Below, piece after piece: positions 18,690 through 27,771 of a stretch of 64,000 nt of DNA. How positions within the stretch are numbered: position 1 is the stretch's first letter; every line of letters starts with the position of its first letter. The translations under genes were made by a program, and so were the position numbers. A model generated the notes under the pieces. The model saw nothing but the letters and a program-made list of their open reading frames with translations, was not told where the DNA came from and did no database searches. This DNA is from Leptolyngbya sp. SIO1E4. Its GTDB lineage: Bacteria; Cyanobacteriota; Cyanobacteriia; Phormidesmidales; Phormidesmidaceae. The stretch is taken from assembly GCA_010672825.2 (NCBI GenBank), contig JAAHFU020000005.1, positions 62,001 to 126,000 of the forward strand, read 5' to 3'.

Positions 18690-20504
18690 TTACGGCTCTA
18701 CCATCGTCAATTCAGGTAAATTCCACAGGGCAAACGGTCGCACAACGCCTGAATATCTCACCCCTTCGATTTTGTTGCGCACGGCTCCGAGATTGAGTGG
18801 ATTCACCAGATAAAGGAAGGGTAAATACTCTTGGGTGAGGCGCTGGCTTTCGACATAGAGTTCATATCGTTTTTCCGGGTCAATCTCTTGTGCAGCCTGG
18901 ATATAGATGTTCGCAATTTCCTTTTCCCAATCAGCTGCTTCCCACCCTTCCAGGGGTTCTTGACCTGGCAAGGCGTTCTGGTTAAACGCATGAAGAGAAC
19001 CATCCAGTAGCCAGACAACAGCGCCGCCGTTGGGCTCTAGGCTAGCCGTGAGACCAAGGATATGGGCTTCCCACTCCAAACTATCGCCCAGTCTAGTCAC
19101 CAGCGCATTAAAGCTAATGGGCTGAAAGTCAACCTGCATCCCAATTCTGGCCAGGTCTTGTTTAATTTGAGCGCCGATCGCCTCCCGAATTTTATTGCCG
19201 GAATTTGTAATCAGCGTAAAACGCACGCGATTGCCCTCAGCATCTAGCAACTGCCCGGCTGCGTTGTACTGAAACCCATCTTGTTCTAGCAGCTCTCTGG
19301 CCCTATCGGGATCATAGTCATAGGTAGGAATGTCCTCCTCAGGCCGCGCATAGAAAGGGCTCTGCACCGGTATCGGAGACACTTGAGGCTCCCCTAATCC
19401 CTGGAAAATGTTGTTGATCATCGTGGGGCGATCGATAGCGTAAGAGACCGCTTGGCGAAACGCCACCGAGTTAAACCACCGGGATTTGATCGGGTCAACC
19501 AAGGGTCGACCGTTCCGGCTGGCTTTGTTGAGGTTGAAGCTCAGGAACGAGGTTCCAAGGGCGGGACCGCCCTCATGAATGGTAAAGTCTCCTCGATCTT
19601 CTTCCCGTTTCATTAAGGCAAATTCGTCTGGCCCCACGCCAATGACGTCCAGCCCCCCAGAGCGAAACTGCAAGAACTGGTTATCGCTAGATTCAATCAC
19701 CTGCCAGATCAGTTCTTGGATGTAAGGCTGCCGGTTGCCCTCGTCATCTTTTTGCCAGTAATAAGGATTTTTCTCAAAGACAATGCGCTGACTCGGTAGG
19801 TATTGCTTAAGCCGATAGGGGCCATTGCACACAATATCAGCGGGAGGCGTGCCGGTCGTCCAAACAGACAGAAACTGCGGATCCCCATTGCTGTCTAGGG
19901 TGGTTACCGTGTCTTGAAGAATATGAGCGGGCAGGATTGCGAGCGCGGTGCTTCTGACGAAGGGGGCAAAGGGCTCCGGTAGGTTGAACTGCACCCGGCG
20001 ATCGTCCAGCTTAATCACTTCGGGCAGTAATCCATCTTGACCAATCCGCAGAACGTCGCGGGAAGGGGCTGGAATCACCTCGTTCAACGTGACATCGCGA
20101 TAGGTAAAAATGACATCATCGATGGTTAAAGGCTCACCATCTGACCACTGCAAGCCTTCCCGTAGGGTAAACACAAAGGTTTTGCCATCTTCTGAAACGG
20201 TCCAAGACTCTGCCAGTCCTGGTATCACGTCACCAGTCTCACCATCCAGCGTCGTTAACCCCTCAAAGGTGTAAAGAAAGATATTGGGATATTCCTGATT
20301 GAGTGTCGGGTTAAAGGTTTTGGGATCGCTGAGAGAGCTGAAGACAATGCGAGAGGTGGTCGCTTCAGCCGTCGTGAACTGGGAGGGATTGCAGGCGGTA
20401 AGGGCGATCGCGCTGACCGCCACCATCAGCAACAGCAGACCTCGTTTGCTCAGCCGTCGGGCTGCGGCGATCGCAGCCTCAAAATGACATCTCCATCGAT
20501 GCAT
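18690..20504 (-). CDS. Family 5 ABC-transporter substrate-binding lipoprotein (peptide/nickel type)
   Basis: A 604-residue lipoprotein of the SBP_bac_5 (DppA/OppA) family. The signal peptide ends in the lipobox ALTAC with C38. The mature part starts with LSDPKTFNPTLNQEYPN and GLAESWTVSEDGKTFVFTLR, the usual first strands. VAFRQAVSYAIDRPTMINNIF is the family signature in the middle. It would deliver peptides or another small ligand to a permease, but no permease or ATPase gene is near, so these must be elsewhere. The gene is bracketed by two same-direction copies of the dispersed repeat (18563 and 20545). Confidence 0.9.
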   Translation of the reverse strand: MHRWRCHFEAAIAAARRLSKRGLLLLMVAVSAIALTACNPSQFTTAEATTSRIVFSSLSDPKTFNPTLNQEYPNIFLYTFEGLTTLDGETGDVIPGLAESWTVSEDGKTFVFTLREGLQWSDGEPLTIDDVIFTYRDVTLNEVIPAPSRDVLRIGQDGLLPEVIKLDDRRVQFNLPEPFAPFVRSTALAILPAHILQDTVTTLDSNGDPQFLSVWTTGTPPADIVCNGPYRLKQYLPSQRIVFEKNPYYWQKDDEGNRQPYIQELIWQVIESSDNQFLQFRSGGLDVIGVGPDEFALMKREEDRGDFTIHEGGPALGTSFLSFNLNKASRNGRPLVDPIKSRWFNSVAFRQAVSYAIDRPTMINNIFQGLGEPQVSPIPVQSPFYARPEEDIPTYDYDPDRARELLEQDGFQYNAAGQLLDAEGNRVRFTLITNSGNKIREAIGAQIKQDLARIGMQVDFQPISFNALVTRLGDSLEWEAHILGLTASLEPNGGAVVWLLDGSLHAFNQNALPGQEPLEGWEAADWEKEIANIYIQAAQEIDPEKRYELYVESQRLTQEYLPFLYLVNPLNLGAVRNKIEGVRYSGVVRPFALWNLPELTMVEP

Positions 20505-20544
20505 GGTGTTATGACCGTTCCACTTTGTCGGACATTATCGCAAC

Positions 20545-20640
20545 TATAGCGGTATGCAGGCTAATCAAGCACACCCTAGACCCCAAACCCTAGACCCTGT
20601 CCTGACCCAGATGTACTGGACTCAACTGAACAAGGCTATA
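20545..20640 (+). repeat. Dispersed TATAGC repeat, intact copy C
   Basis: 96 bp from TATAGCGGTATGCAGGC to CTCAACTGAACAAGGCTATA. The outer 6 bp at each end are exact inverted repeats (TATAGC/GCTATA), and the outer 15 bp match imperfectly. Confidence 0.88.
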
Positions 20641-20777
20641 TTGCTCGCCATGCCTACTGGGATGAGGAGAAAGGGTGGATGGGAGGAAGGGGTGGATGGG
20701 TACAGCGCATCTCTCGTCACCCCTCCCTTCCTCTGCCGTAAACGTTCCCTGCCTACCGCACCGCCTCGGTAAACCTG

Positions 20778-23700
20778 CTAGGTAGGGGGCTTTCTCAAGC
20801 GAGGATTACTCGGGGGTGGCGGTGGGGTATGGGGCGGGGGTTTTTTCTCCACTGGGGTCTCTGAGGGCAGGTTAAAGCTATCGGGTGAATCTCCAGGGAT
20901 GCCCTTTAGGGCTTCTAAAACCTCTGGGGGAACGCCCGCCAGCGCCACGTCAACCCCGGAATCGTCGGGCTGATCAGGGGTAGCAGCGGTTTCTGGCGCT
21001 GATAATTGAGGCGGGCGGGGCGGGGGTGGCGGGGGTTTCACGACTGTCGCTCGGGGGGGCGGCGGCGGCACCGTTACCTCAGGTGAAACCTCTGCTTCAG
21101 GCTCTGAATCGGGGATATCACTCTCTTCAGCCGCCTCAACGGTAACTGCACCGACGCTGGCAGCTTCCTCAGTGCTCGGCAGGGTAGACTGATCTGCCAA
21201 AATATCGTTGACCTCCGGCGGCACCTCAATGGGTGGGGTTGCTGCCGCCCGTGGGTCTGGGCTATCGGGCTCTTCTGGGAGATACTCCACCGCCTGTAAA
21301 AGTTCACTCGGAATTTCAGACTCGATGGGAGGAGGGGGCGTTGGGGCGATCGCCGCTGCCTCAGCCGGTTCTGGAGTCGGCGGTGCGGCTTGAGCAGGAG
21401 GCGTCGGCTGATCAGCGATTTCGGGGAAAGGCGGGATGACATCCTGAAACTCAGGGGGGACATCCTCCTCGGGTTCAAAGGTAGCGGGAGGCGGCTCAGG
21501 AGAGGGCTGCTCGTCTACAGTATCGAGGGGGAATTCGTCCGCATCCAGGGGAAACTCATCGGCATTCAGGGGGAATTCGTCCGCATCCAGGGGAAACTCG
21601 TCATCGGTTGTCGCTACCCCTGGGGCGGCGGCTTCTGGCTCTGGCGTGACCGGCTCTGGCATGATCGGCTCCGACTCTGGCACCGCCGCTTCTAGCGTTA
21701 CCTCCTCGGGGGGCAGAACCTCGGGGGTGATCTCCCCGGCCTCTTCCTCTGGGATGGTCTCCTCAGGGGTGAGAACCTCAGGGGTCAGCACGTCTGAAGC
21801 CGCGGAGTGCGCGGTTTCTCCCTTCGCGATCGGGGCAATTAGATCCAGGGGGATACTCCCGTCTTCCCCCCCCAGCTCCTGAGCTTGGGCAAAGCAAGTA
21901 CGCGCTTCCGCATCGCGCCCCATTTTTTGCAATGCATCCCCTTTGCCCTGCCAAGTGGCCGCAATATTGGGATTCAGCTCGATAGCTTTGTCAAAACAGA
22001 AGATGGCTTCATCTAAACGACCGGTTTCTGCCATTAAATGGCCTTTGCTGATCCACGCGACAATTTCGTTAGGATCCATCTCTAAAGCGCGGTTACAGTT
22101 TTGCAGCGCCTCATCCGATCGCCCCAAGTGCAATAATGTTGCCCCGCGTCGGGACAAAGCCTGAGCAATGACAGCCCCTGCGCCGACCAAACCGACTCCT
22201 GCTGCTGAGGCCTTGAGGCGTTCTAAATCAGCAGATTCGATCGCAGTGCTGAAGGCATTCAGTGCCTCAGAGTGGCGATTGGCTTTGGCCAGGGTTACCC
22301 CCTCTGCTAAAGCCTGTCGGGCTTTGCCCAGGTTGGTATCGAGAGAAACGGACGCTTCTTCAGGGGTGAGCCCTGCGACTCTGCCACCGGTTGGCGGCAG
22401 GTCAGTGTCTGTGCCTCCAGGCAAGGCCCCGGCGACTTCATCTTCATCAAAATCGTCTTCCTCATCATCCTGCCAACTGCGCAACAGCCCTAACAGCAAC
22501 AGGGCTAACACCGCGATCGGAATCATCCAGAGGGTTTGCGGCGGCAGTTGTTGCAGCCGTTGCCAGAGATTCAGCAACTCAGGGGGCAGGGCAAAGGGGG
22601 CAGCTTCCTCAGGCTGATCGGCAGCCTCTGAGTCAGGGGCTGGTAAGCGTTGCCCAGTCCGATCTCGAATTTGGGGCGTCTCTCCAGCGCTGACAACCAG
22701 GCGTTCTCCATCGGGGGTAAACGCTAAATCATCAATTGCAGCGCCGATATCAGTGATCGGGGCCGCAGCGGTTGTCCCATCACCCGCCAGCAGCTGCAGC
22801 GAGCCGGTTTCATCTCCAACCGCAAGGCTAGTGCCATCCGGATTGGCCGCCAAGGCCGTGACCGGCCCCGATGCCTGACTGGGCTCGCCCACCGCTGCCC
22901 CTGTGGCATCCCACTGTCGTACCGTACCGTCTACCCCGCCAGAGGCAAAGCTGCCATCAGGTTTGACCGCCAGGGTTTGAACCGCCCCTTCATGGCCGCC
23001 AATGGGCTCTCCCTTAGGGGTGGCATCAGCCGTGTTCCACTGGCGAATAGTCCCGTCTTTGGAAGCGGTAATGAGCGTTTGTCCATCTGGGGTTAGGGCC
23101 ATATCCCGCACGGTATCTTCATGGCCACTGATGGGTTCGCCCACGGGATTACCTGTGTCATCCCAGCGCTGTAGGGTGCCGCTGGTGCTAGCGCTAATAA
23201 AGGTGCCATCGGGCTGCACAACCAGGCTGGTAACCGGCCCATTGCCCCCATTGATAGGATCACCGATGGGGGTGCCCACAGCGTCCCAGAATCGAATCGT
23301 GCCATCAGCACCACCACTGATGAGTCGCTGCCCATCTGGGCTGAAGGCCAAGGCAGTAATCGGGCCAGTGTGAGCGTCTACCGGATCCCCTGATGAGGTG
23401 CCATCAGCGTTCCAGAAATTGAGGCGACCCGCCCGAGTACCCGTCACAAACCCTTCGCCATTGGGGCGCATCGCCGCGACATGGTCGGGCAACTCCGCCG
23501 CGGCGACATCAGCCGCTTCAGCCGCTTTGGCCTGAGCCACTGCAGCTTGCCCCTCAGGGTTCGTGGCAAAGGCCAAAAAGGCTTCTATTGCCATGGGTAA
23601 CGGCGTCGTTACCTGATAGACAAAGTTGCGAGGTTGAGAATAGGGATAGCGGGGGTCATCGGGCAAGGTCCCGTGCATGGGGAGTACCCGCACGTTGTCT

Positions 23701-24602
23701 TGGTCGAGTACCTGACTGGCGATCGCATAGCTGATGCCGTTATTTCCCAGGGCATCCACCACTTCAGCAGTGCTGTCATTGGGGAGCTGCACGACATCGC
23801 CTCCCGTTGTCAGATCTCCGCCAAAGAGTTCGTAATCTCCCAGAGCTCGTCGCGTATCGCTGGTAACGGGGCGATCAATCAGTCGAATCGGCAAGTCTGG
23901 CCCGCCAATTTGATTCCAGTTCGTAATTTCGCCACGAAAAATTTGGACAAACGTCGCTGAGTCGACATTGCCCTGGAAGGGATTATCTTGACTGACAATG
24001 AGGGCAATTTTTTCTCGGCTAACTGACACTGCCGTCAGCCCCTGAGCCTCTTCTTCGTCTGTCAGAGGGCGCGCAATTGCAGCCAGATCAGCGGTTCCTG
24101 TCTGCAGGTTTTGGAGAGCAACGTCAGTAGGCTGCTCAACCAGATTGACAGTTGCCCCAACATAGCTTTGCTGAAAGCGCTCTAAGAGCGTGCGGGTAAT
24201 CACCGCCATGCTAGAGGACCCCTCAATGCTGAGGACAGTGCCTTCTGGCAAACTTTCAGGCAAGTTGAAGGTGGGCGTCAGTTCTGGCGGGACTTCTCCT
24301 CCGGGAGCTGGGGCTGGCGGTACCGGTTCAGACTCATCCGCAGGCTCCGCAGGCTCCGCAGGGGGCTCGTTCGGTGCCTCGGTTTCTGCCGCAGGAGGCT
24401 CTGCCGCAGGAGGGGGCGCTTCCTCCTCTGGCTCTGGAGTGGGGGCCGCCTCAGGGGGGGGCTCAGGTGAGACAGGATCAGAGGAATCAGGATTCACTTG
24501 TGCTAGCCACCACCAGGTTTGTGGCCGTGCCATTGCTGGAGGTGCCATGCAGGCTACCAACAACAACAAAACGAGTAATGACCGATTCCGTAGCTTAACC
24601 AT
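20778..24602 (-). CDS. PBP-like domain, seven-blade WD40, membrane segment, TPR fusion protein
   Basis: A 1274-residue protein with an unusual domain order. Signal peptide or anchor (1-24), Pro/Glu-rich linker (38-110), a periplasmic phosphate-binding-like domain (about 118-355; SIEGSSSMAVITRTLLERF is the PstS-type ligand-loop start, and ITNWNQIGGPDLPIR a family signature), seven WD40 blades (about 373-655), one membrane helix (691-709), TPR repeats (about 765-920; EALQNCNRALEMDPNEIVAW), and a 330-residue Pro/Glu/Ala-rich tail containing four near-identical DEFPL(D/N)A units. The sensor half would be outside and the TPR half inside. Start ATG 24602 has GAGGAG 9 bp upstream; the frame extends to 24647. 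No pst genes are adjacent. Confidence 0.85.
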   Translation of the reverse strand: MVKLRNRSLLVLLLLVACMAPPAMARPQTWWWLAQVNPDSSDPVSPEPPPEAAPTPEPEEEAPPPAAEPPAAETEAPNEPPAEPAEPADESEPVPPAPAPGGEVPPELTPTFNLPESLPEGTVLSIEGSSSMAVITRTLLERFQQSYVGATVNLVEQPTDVALQNLQTGTADLAAIARPLTDEEEAQGLTAVSVSREKIALIVSQDNPFQGNVDSATFVQIFRGEITNWNQIGGPDLPIRLIDRPVTSDTRRALGDYELFGGDLTTGGDVVQLPNDSTAEVVDALGNNGISYAIASQVLDQDNVRVLPMHGTLPDDPRYPYSQPRNFVYQVTTPLPMAIEAFLAFATNPEGQAAVAQAKAAEAADVAAAELPDHVAAMRPNGEGFVTGTRAGRLNFWNADGTSSGDPVDAHTGPITALAFSPDGQRLISGGADGTIRFWDAVGTPIGDPINGGNGPVTSLVVQPDGTFISASTSGTLQRWDDTGNPVGEPISGHEDTVRDMALTPDGQTLITASKDGTIRQWNTADATPKGEPIGGHEGAVQTLAVKPDGSFASGGVDGTVRQWDATGAAVGEPSQASGPVTALAANPDGTSLAVGDETGSLQLLAGDGTTAAAPITDIGAAIDDLAFTPDGERLVVSAGETPQIRDRTGQRLPAPDSEAADQPEEAAPFALPPELLNLWQRLQQLPPQTLWMIPIAVLALLLLGLLRSWQDDEEDDFDEDEVAGALPGGTDTDLPPTGGRVAGLTPEEASVSLDTNLGKARQALAEGVTLAKANRHSEALNAFSTAIESADLERLKASAAGVGLVGAGAVIAQALSRRGATLLHLGRSDEALQNCNRALEMDPNEIVAWISKGHLMAETGRLDEAIFCFDKAIELNPNIAATWQGKGDALQKMGRDAEARTCFAQAQELGGEDGSIPLDLIAPIAKGETAHSAASDVLTPEVLTPEETIPEEEAGEITPEVLPPEEVTLEAAVPESEPIMPEPVTPEPEAAAPGVATTDDEFPLDADEFPLNADEFPLDADEFPLDTVDEQPSPEPPPATFEPEEDVPPEFQDVIPPFPEIADQPTPPAQAAPPTPEPAEAAAIAPTPPPPIESEIPSELLQAVEYLPEEPDSPDPRAAATPPIEVPPEVNDILADQSTLPSTEEAASVGAVTVEAAEESDIPDSEPEAEVSPEVTVPPPPPRATVVKPPPPPPRPPQLSAPETAATPDQPDDSGVDVALAGVPPEVLEALKGIPGDSPDSFNLPSETPVEKKPPPHTPPPPPSNPRLRKPPT

Positions 24603-24790
24603 TCCGGGCAGCTCCTCACCAGCGACCTTACGGTTGTCTAGTAACAATACGATTTTCCGATAAGGATACTAAGGATATCGGAATTAGAACGCCTGTAATT
24701 GCAATCTTTCTATGCATTCTTAAGAGATTAGGCTAATTTGAGAGCGCAGGTAGACACCCAAGCAAGCGATTTAAGGGGGCAACGGAGACT

Positions 24791-25450
24791 ATGGCGACCG
24801 TTCGCACAGGCGACAGGCTAGCGATTGCCTCCCTGATAGGGCTGATGAGTCTAGGCGCCGCCGCACCGGCGATCGCGCAGCCTATAGAGTCCTCTGACTC
24901 TGTTTCTGAAGAAACAGTGCCCTATTTGCGCCCGCCCGCGTCTTGCCCCAGTGAAATCGAACCGCTCATGGCCGGGCTACTGCGGGATCTGCCGGGTTAC
25001 GCCAACCGCGTAGCCCATCGCAGCCTGGGCCTGAATGAAGAGGTTGCCGGGTTCGGCACCATCCTGGTGGCCGGTCGGGCGGAATTTGACCCGCTCGACA
25101 TCTCCACCCTGACCTTTAGTGAAGGTACTGCCGCCTCGCCAGAAACGATTCAACAGGTTTTTTTCACCACCCTCGAACGGCAATATACGGCCACCCAGTT
25201 CGTTCAACTTGAGCAGTATCACTGGCTATTTCTGACGGCAGCGGAGGACGGCTGGCGCTTGGCGCTGATGTTTTCTCGCGTTGCCGCCGATGAGACCCTG
25301 GCCCGTCCCCCCACTCCCCCCCGAGAAACCAGTGAGGGCATTATCGGTCAGGCCGTGCGGCTTTGGCTCAGAGACTGTCGGGCGGGGGCCATATACCCGG
25401 TTGAACCGGTTGAAGAAGCCACCGTAGAGGAATCGACCACAGGGCGATAG
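24791..25450 (+). CDS. Secreted protein of unknown function
   Basis: A 219-residue protein with a clear signal peptide (about 1-33, [19 protein letters not shown]). The mature part has two Cys residues ([12 protein letters not shown] and LRDCRAGA) that could form a disulfide, and a strand-rich centre ending in [21 protein letters not shown] do not recognise a family with confidence; similar small exported proteins of this kind exist in cyanobacteria. ATG 24791 has GGAG close upstream. Its last 103 bp overlap the 3' end of cofH on the other strand. Confidence 0.72.
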   Translation: MATVRTGDRLAIASLIGLMSLGAAAPAIAQPIESSDSVSEETVPYLRPPASCPSEIEPLMAGLLRDLPGYANRVAHRSLGLNEEVAGFGTILVAGRAEFDPLDISTLTFSEGTAASPETIQQVFFTTLERQYTATQFVQLEQYHWLFLTAAEDGWRLALMFSRVAADETLARPPTPPRETSEGIIGQAVRLWLRDCRAGAIYPVEPVEEATVEESTTGR

Positions 25451-26565
25451 AGCGTATCTCGCTGCTGGTAAGGGCGACCCAAAGCGGTGATCGCCTGCTG
25501 CAGCTCTCTGACGCTCATACAGGTTCCCCCTTGCGCCCCGGCCATGGTGGTGATGTGCTCTTCCATCAGGGTGCCGCCAATGTCATTACAGCCCCAGCGC
25601 AGGGCTTCTGCTGCCCCTGCCAGACCCAACTTGACCCAGCTGGGCTGATGGTTTGGAATCCAATTGCCCAGGTAGAGGCGGGCGATCGCCGTTAAATGCA
25701 AAACAGCCTGCAGCACAGGCTGATCGCGACCGACCCGACGGCGCAAAGACTTGGGGGCATCTTGTCCGACAAAGGGCAACAAAATAAATTCCGTAATGCG
25801 GGCAGGTGCTTTGTGGGCCACGGCTCGCTGCTGTAACCTCCGTAAGCGATCCATATGCAGAATTTGCTGCTGAGGGGTTTCGATATGCCCACACAGCAGA
25901 GTGCTGGTGGTCGAAACCCCGAGCTGGTGGGCTAAGCCAACAATGTCGATCCAGGTTTCGGTATTGATTTTCTCAGGGCATAAAACCCGACGCACCTCAT
26001 CATCGAGCACTTCGGCAGCAGTGCCTGGCAGTGACCCCACCCCCGCTGATTGCAGCGCCGTAATCACCTGACGATAGCTGAGGCCATCTTCTCGGGCAAT
26101 GAACTGCACCTCTTGGGGTGAAAACGCGTGTAAGTGTAAGTCGGGGAACCTGACTTTGAGGTTGCGCAGCAGCTGTTGATAGTACTTGAGGCTGCTGCCA
26201 TCAACTTTGGCTGTGGGGTTAAGGCCCCCCTGCATACAAATCTCGGTAGCGCCCTGGGCCACCGCCTCAGTGGCCTTTTCCACCATGGCCCCCCAGTCTA
26301 ACCAAAAGGCACCCGCCTGCCCGTCATCTCGCCGAAACGCACAAAAGCTACAGTGCTGTTCACAAATGTTGGTGAAGTTAAGGTTGCGGTTAATTACGTA
26401 GGTGACCGTGTCCCCGACCTGCTGCTGTCGTCGGATATCAGCAGCGTCGCGAATGGCCGCGATCGCGCCTGCATCTTGTTGCAACAGCAACTGAACTCCA
26501 TCCGTTGGGGTGAGATCTATTCCGGCCAAGGCACGCTCTAAAATAGCGTCTAAAGGGTGAGTCAT
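25348..26565 (-). CDS. cofH: CofH, 5-amino-6-(D-ribitylamino)uracil-L-tyrosine 4-hydroxyphenyl transferase
   Basis: A radical-SAM enzyme that, with CofG, makes the deazaflavin FO (8-HDF) used by cyanobacterial photolyases. The cluster-binding motif CEQHCSFC (C68, C72, C75) with the following AFRRDD is specific to the CofG/CofH/MqnC group, and [20 protein letters not shown] and [18 protein letters not shown] place it as CofH. The enzyme should end near residue 378 ([13 protein letters not shown]); the last ~25 residues are Ser/Thr-rich, read through the antisense of the neighbour, and have no family counterpart that I know. CofG is not in the window. Start ATG 26565. Confidence 0.9.
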   Translation of the reverse strand: MTHPLDAILERALAGIDLTPTDGVQLLLQQDAGAIAAIRDAADIRRQQQVGDTVTYVINRNLNFTNICEQHCSFCAFRRDDGQAGAFWLDWGAMVEKATEAVAQGATEICMQGGLNPTAKVDGSSLKYYQQLLRNLKVRFPDLHLHAFSPQEVQFIAREDGLSYRQVITALQSAGVGSLPGTAAEVLDDEVRRVLCPEKINTETWIDIVGLAHQLGVSTTSTLLCGHIETPQQQILHMDRLRRLQQRAVAHKAPARITEFILLPFVGQDAPKSLRRRVGRDQPVLQAVLHLTAIARLYLGNWIPNHQPSWVKLGLAGAAEALRWGCNDIGGTLMEEHITTMAGAQGGTCMSVRELQQAITALGRPYQQRDTLYRPVVDSSTVASSTGSTGYMAPARQSLSQSRTA

Positions 26566-26756
26566 AGGTTATTGAGCGCGTTCCGTGTACTGCCTCTATT
26601 GTGAACGAGGGGCCTCATTTAACCCGAAAATTGGGAACTCAATCATGCCAAAATCCAGAAATGCGGAGGCTCAAGAGAACTACCTGACCTCGGCACTTCA
26701 CGAAAGCTTTATGGGGTCAGGGTGAAAATTCGCACTGCCCACGCCTAACCTCCCTA

Positions 26757-26803
26757 GAAATAACGATATAACCCTTATATAGGGGCTTCGTACCCGTTAT
26801 TTC
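26757..26803. promoter_or_regulatory. Inverted repeat in the leader of the GT25-like gene
   Basis: GAAATAACG (26757-26765) and CGTTATTTC (26795-26803) are perfect complements, ending 19 bp before the ATG at 26823. The enclosed 29 bp contains ACCCTTATATAGGGG, a nested partial hairpin. It could fold over the start region of the mRNA or be an operator. Confidence 0.35.
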
Positions 26804-26822
26804 CTCTGATGGCTCCGCAAAC

Positions 26823-27701
26823 ATGATCTCCCTTGACACCCAACCAGTGACTGGCAAGCAGCGCTCTCAGCGGTTAATTGACCACATCGGGCAAACCTTT
26901 ATCCTGGCCTGCCGAGAAGAGACCACGGCCCTGGAGCAGGCCCTCAGCCACTCTGGATTAGCGTGCGAAGTTTTGCGGCAGCAACCCCGCCCCGACTATG
27001 CCGATTACTCGCGGAGCTTTTTGTGCTTGCTGAATCATCGCCGTGCCTGGGAACTCGCGAGCCGTGCCGCAAAGCCGACGCTGATTGTAGAAGCCGATTT
27101 TGTCCCGGTGCAAAACTTTGGCCAACTGCCCATTTCCTTTACCCCAGATAACCCCAACCTGGGTATTGCCTGGCTCTATACCTGTGCCCCTCAGGTGTAT
27201 CGCATCATTGAGGGGGGCTATGCCACTGGCTACTCCACGTCCATGGTGGCCTACGTTATCTCTCCTAAAAGTGCTCGATTTTTGATGCAGATGGCAGATG
27301 GGGTGGCTGCCGATCCGGGACCGCGTGAATATACCCCGTGGGATTCGGGCTTAGACTACAGCCTGCGCGATCATGGGTTTGTCAACTATGTTCCGTTTCG
27401 CAACTATGGTGAGCATGGTGGGCTGCCTAACCCAGAGCATCGTCAAAACAAGCTGAGCCCGACTCACCGAGCGGATGTACTCTACGGACCGCTCAGCTTT
27501 CAGCCATTTTATGCACGAGCAAAGGGGGTGGGTCAGCCCCGCCTAGGACAGTACCTGCGGGGGCGCTTTTACGGTCGGGTGAAGGGGCTAGGACGGCTGC
27601 TGCTCGGGAAATATTTGCGCGTTCCGGTGTTGAAGTCAGCGGAACATCCACTGCCGTTGGCCTGGTTTGCCCTGCGGCGTCAGTTTACACTCTGGCTTTA
27701 G
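26823..27701 (+). CDS. GT25-like glycosyltransferase
   Basis: A 292-residue protein resembling LPS family 25 glycosyltransferases. RAWELASRAAKPTLIVEADFVP (about 76-97) contains the acidic ExD motif typical of GT25 metal sites, and ATGYSTSMVAYVISPKSARFL matches the family's YxxGTxxYLISxxxA pattern. TPWDSGLDYSLRDHG corresponds to the later PxD motif. The C-terminal 70 residues are basic and hydrophobic (GRFYGRVKGLGRLLLGKYL), possibly for membrane contact. Sugar and acceptor are unknown, and no LPS cluster is adjacent. Start ATG 26823 is the first in frame. Confidence 0.72.
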   Translation: MISLDTQPVTGKQRSQRLIDHIGQTFILACREETTALEQALSHSGLACEVLRQQPRPDYADYSRSFLCLLNHRRAWELASRAAKPTLIVEADFVPVQNFGQLPISFTPDNPNLGIAWLYTCAPQVYRIIEGGYATGYSTSMVAYVISPKSARFLMQMADGVAADPGPREYTPWDSGLDYSLRDHGFVNYVPFRNYGEHGGLPNPEHRQNKLSPTHRADVLYGPLSFQPFYARAKGVGQPRLGQYLRGRFYGRVKGLGRLLLGKYLRVPVLKSAEHPLPLAWFALRRQFTLWL

Positions 27702-27771
27702 GCTGCTCAGGGGCGCGATCGTGCCGCCTATCGTCTCCTGTTATGACCAGACTCACGGCCCTCAGCCTAAA
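27697..27771. terminator. Inverted repeat enclosing both stop codons of convergent genes
   Basis: TTTAGGCTG (27697-27705) and CAGCCTAAA (27763-27771) pair perfectly across 57 nt. The arms overlap the stop codons of the rightward GT25-like gene and the leftward cyclase gene. Long loop, no T-run; a shared 3' structure is possible. Confidence 0.3.

Noticed and set aside
24190-24663. 157-residue Gly/Ser-rich plus-strand frame
   Set aside because: Reverse reading of the Pro/Glu-rich linker of the PBP-WD40-TPR protein; composition explains the open frame.
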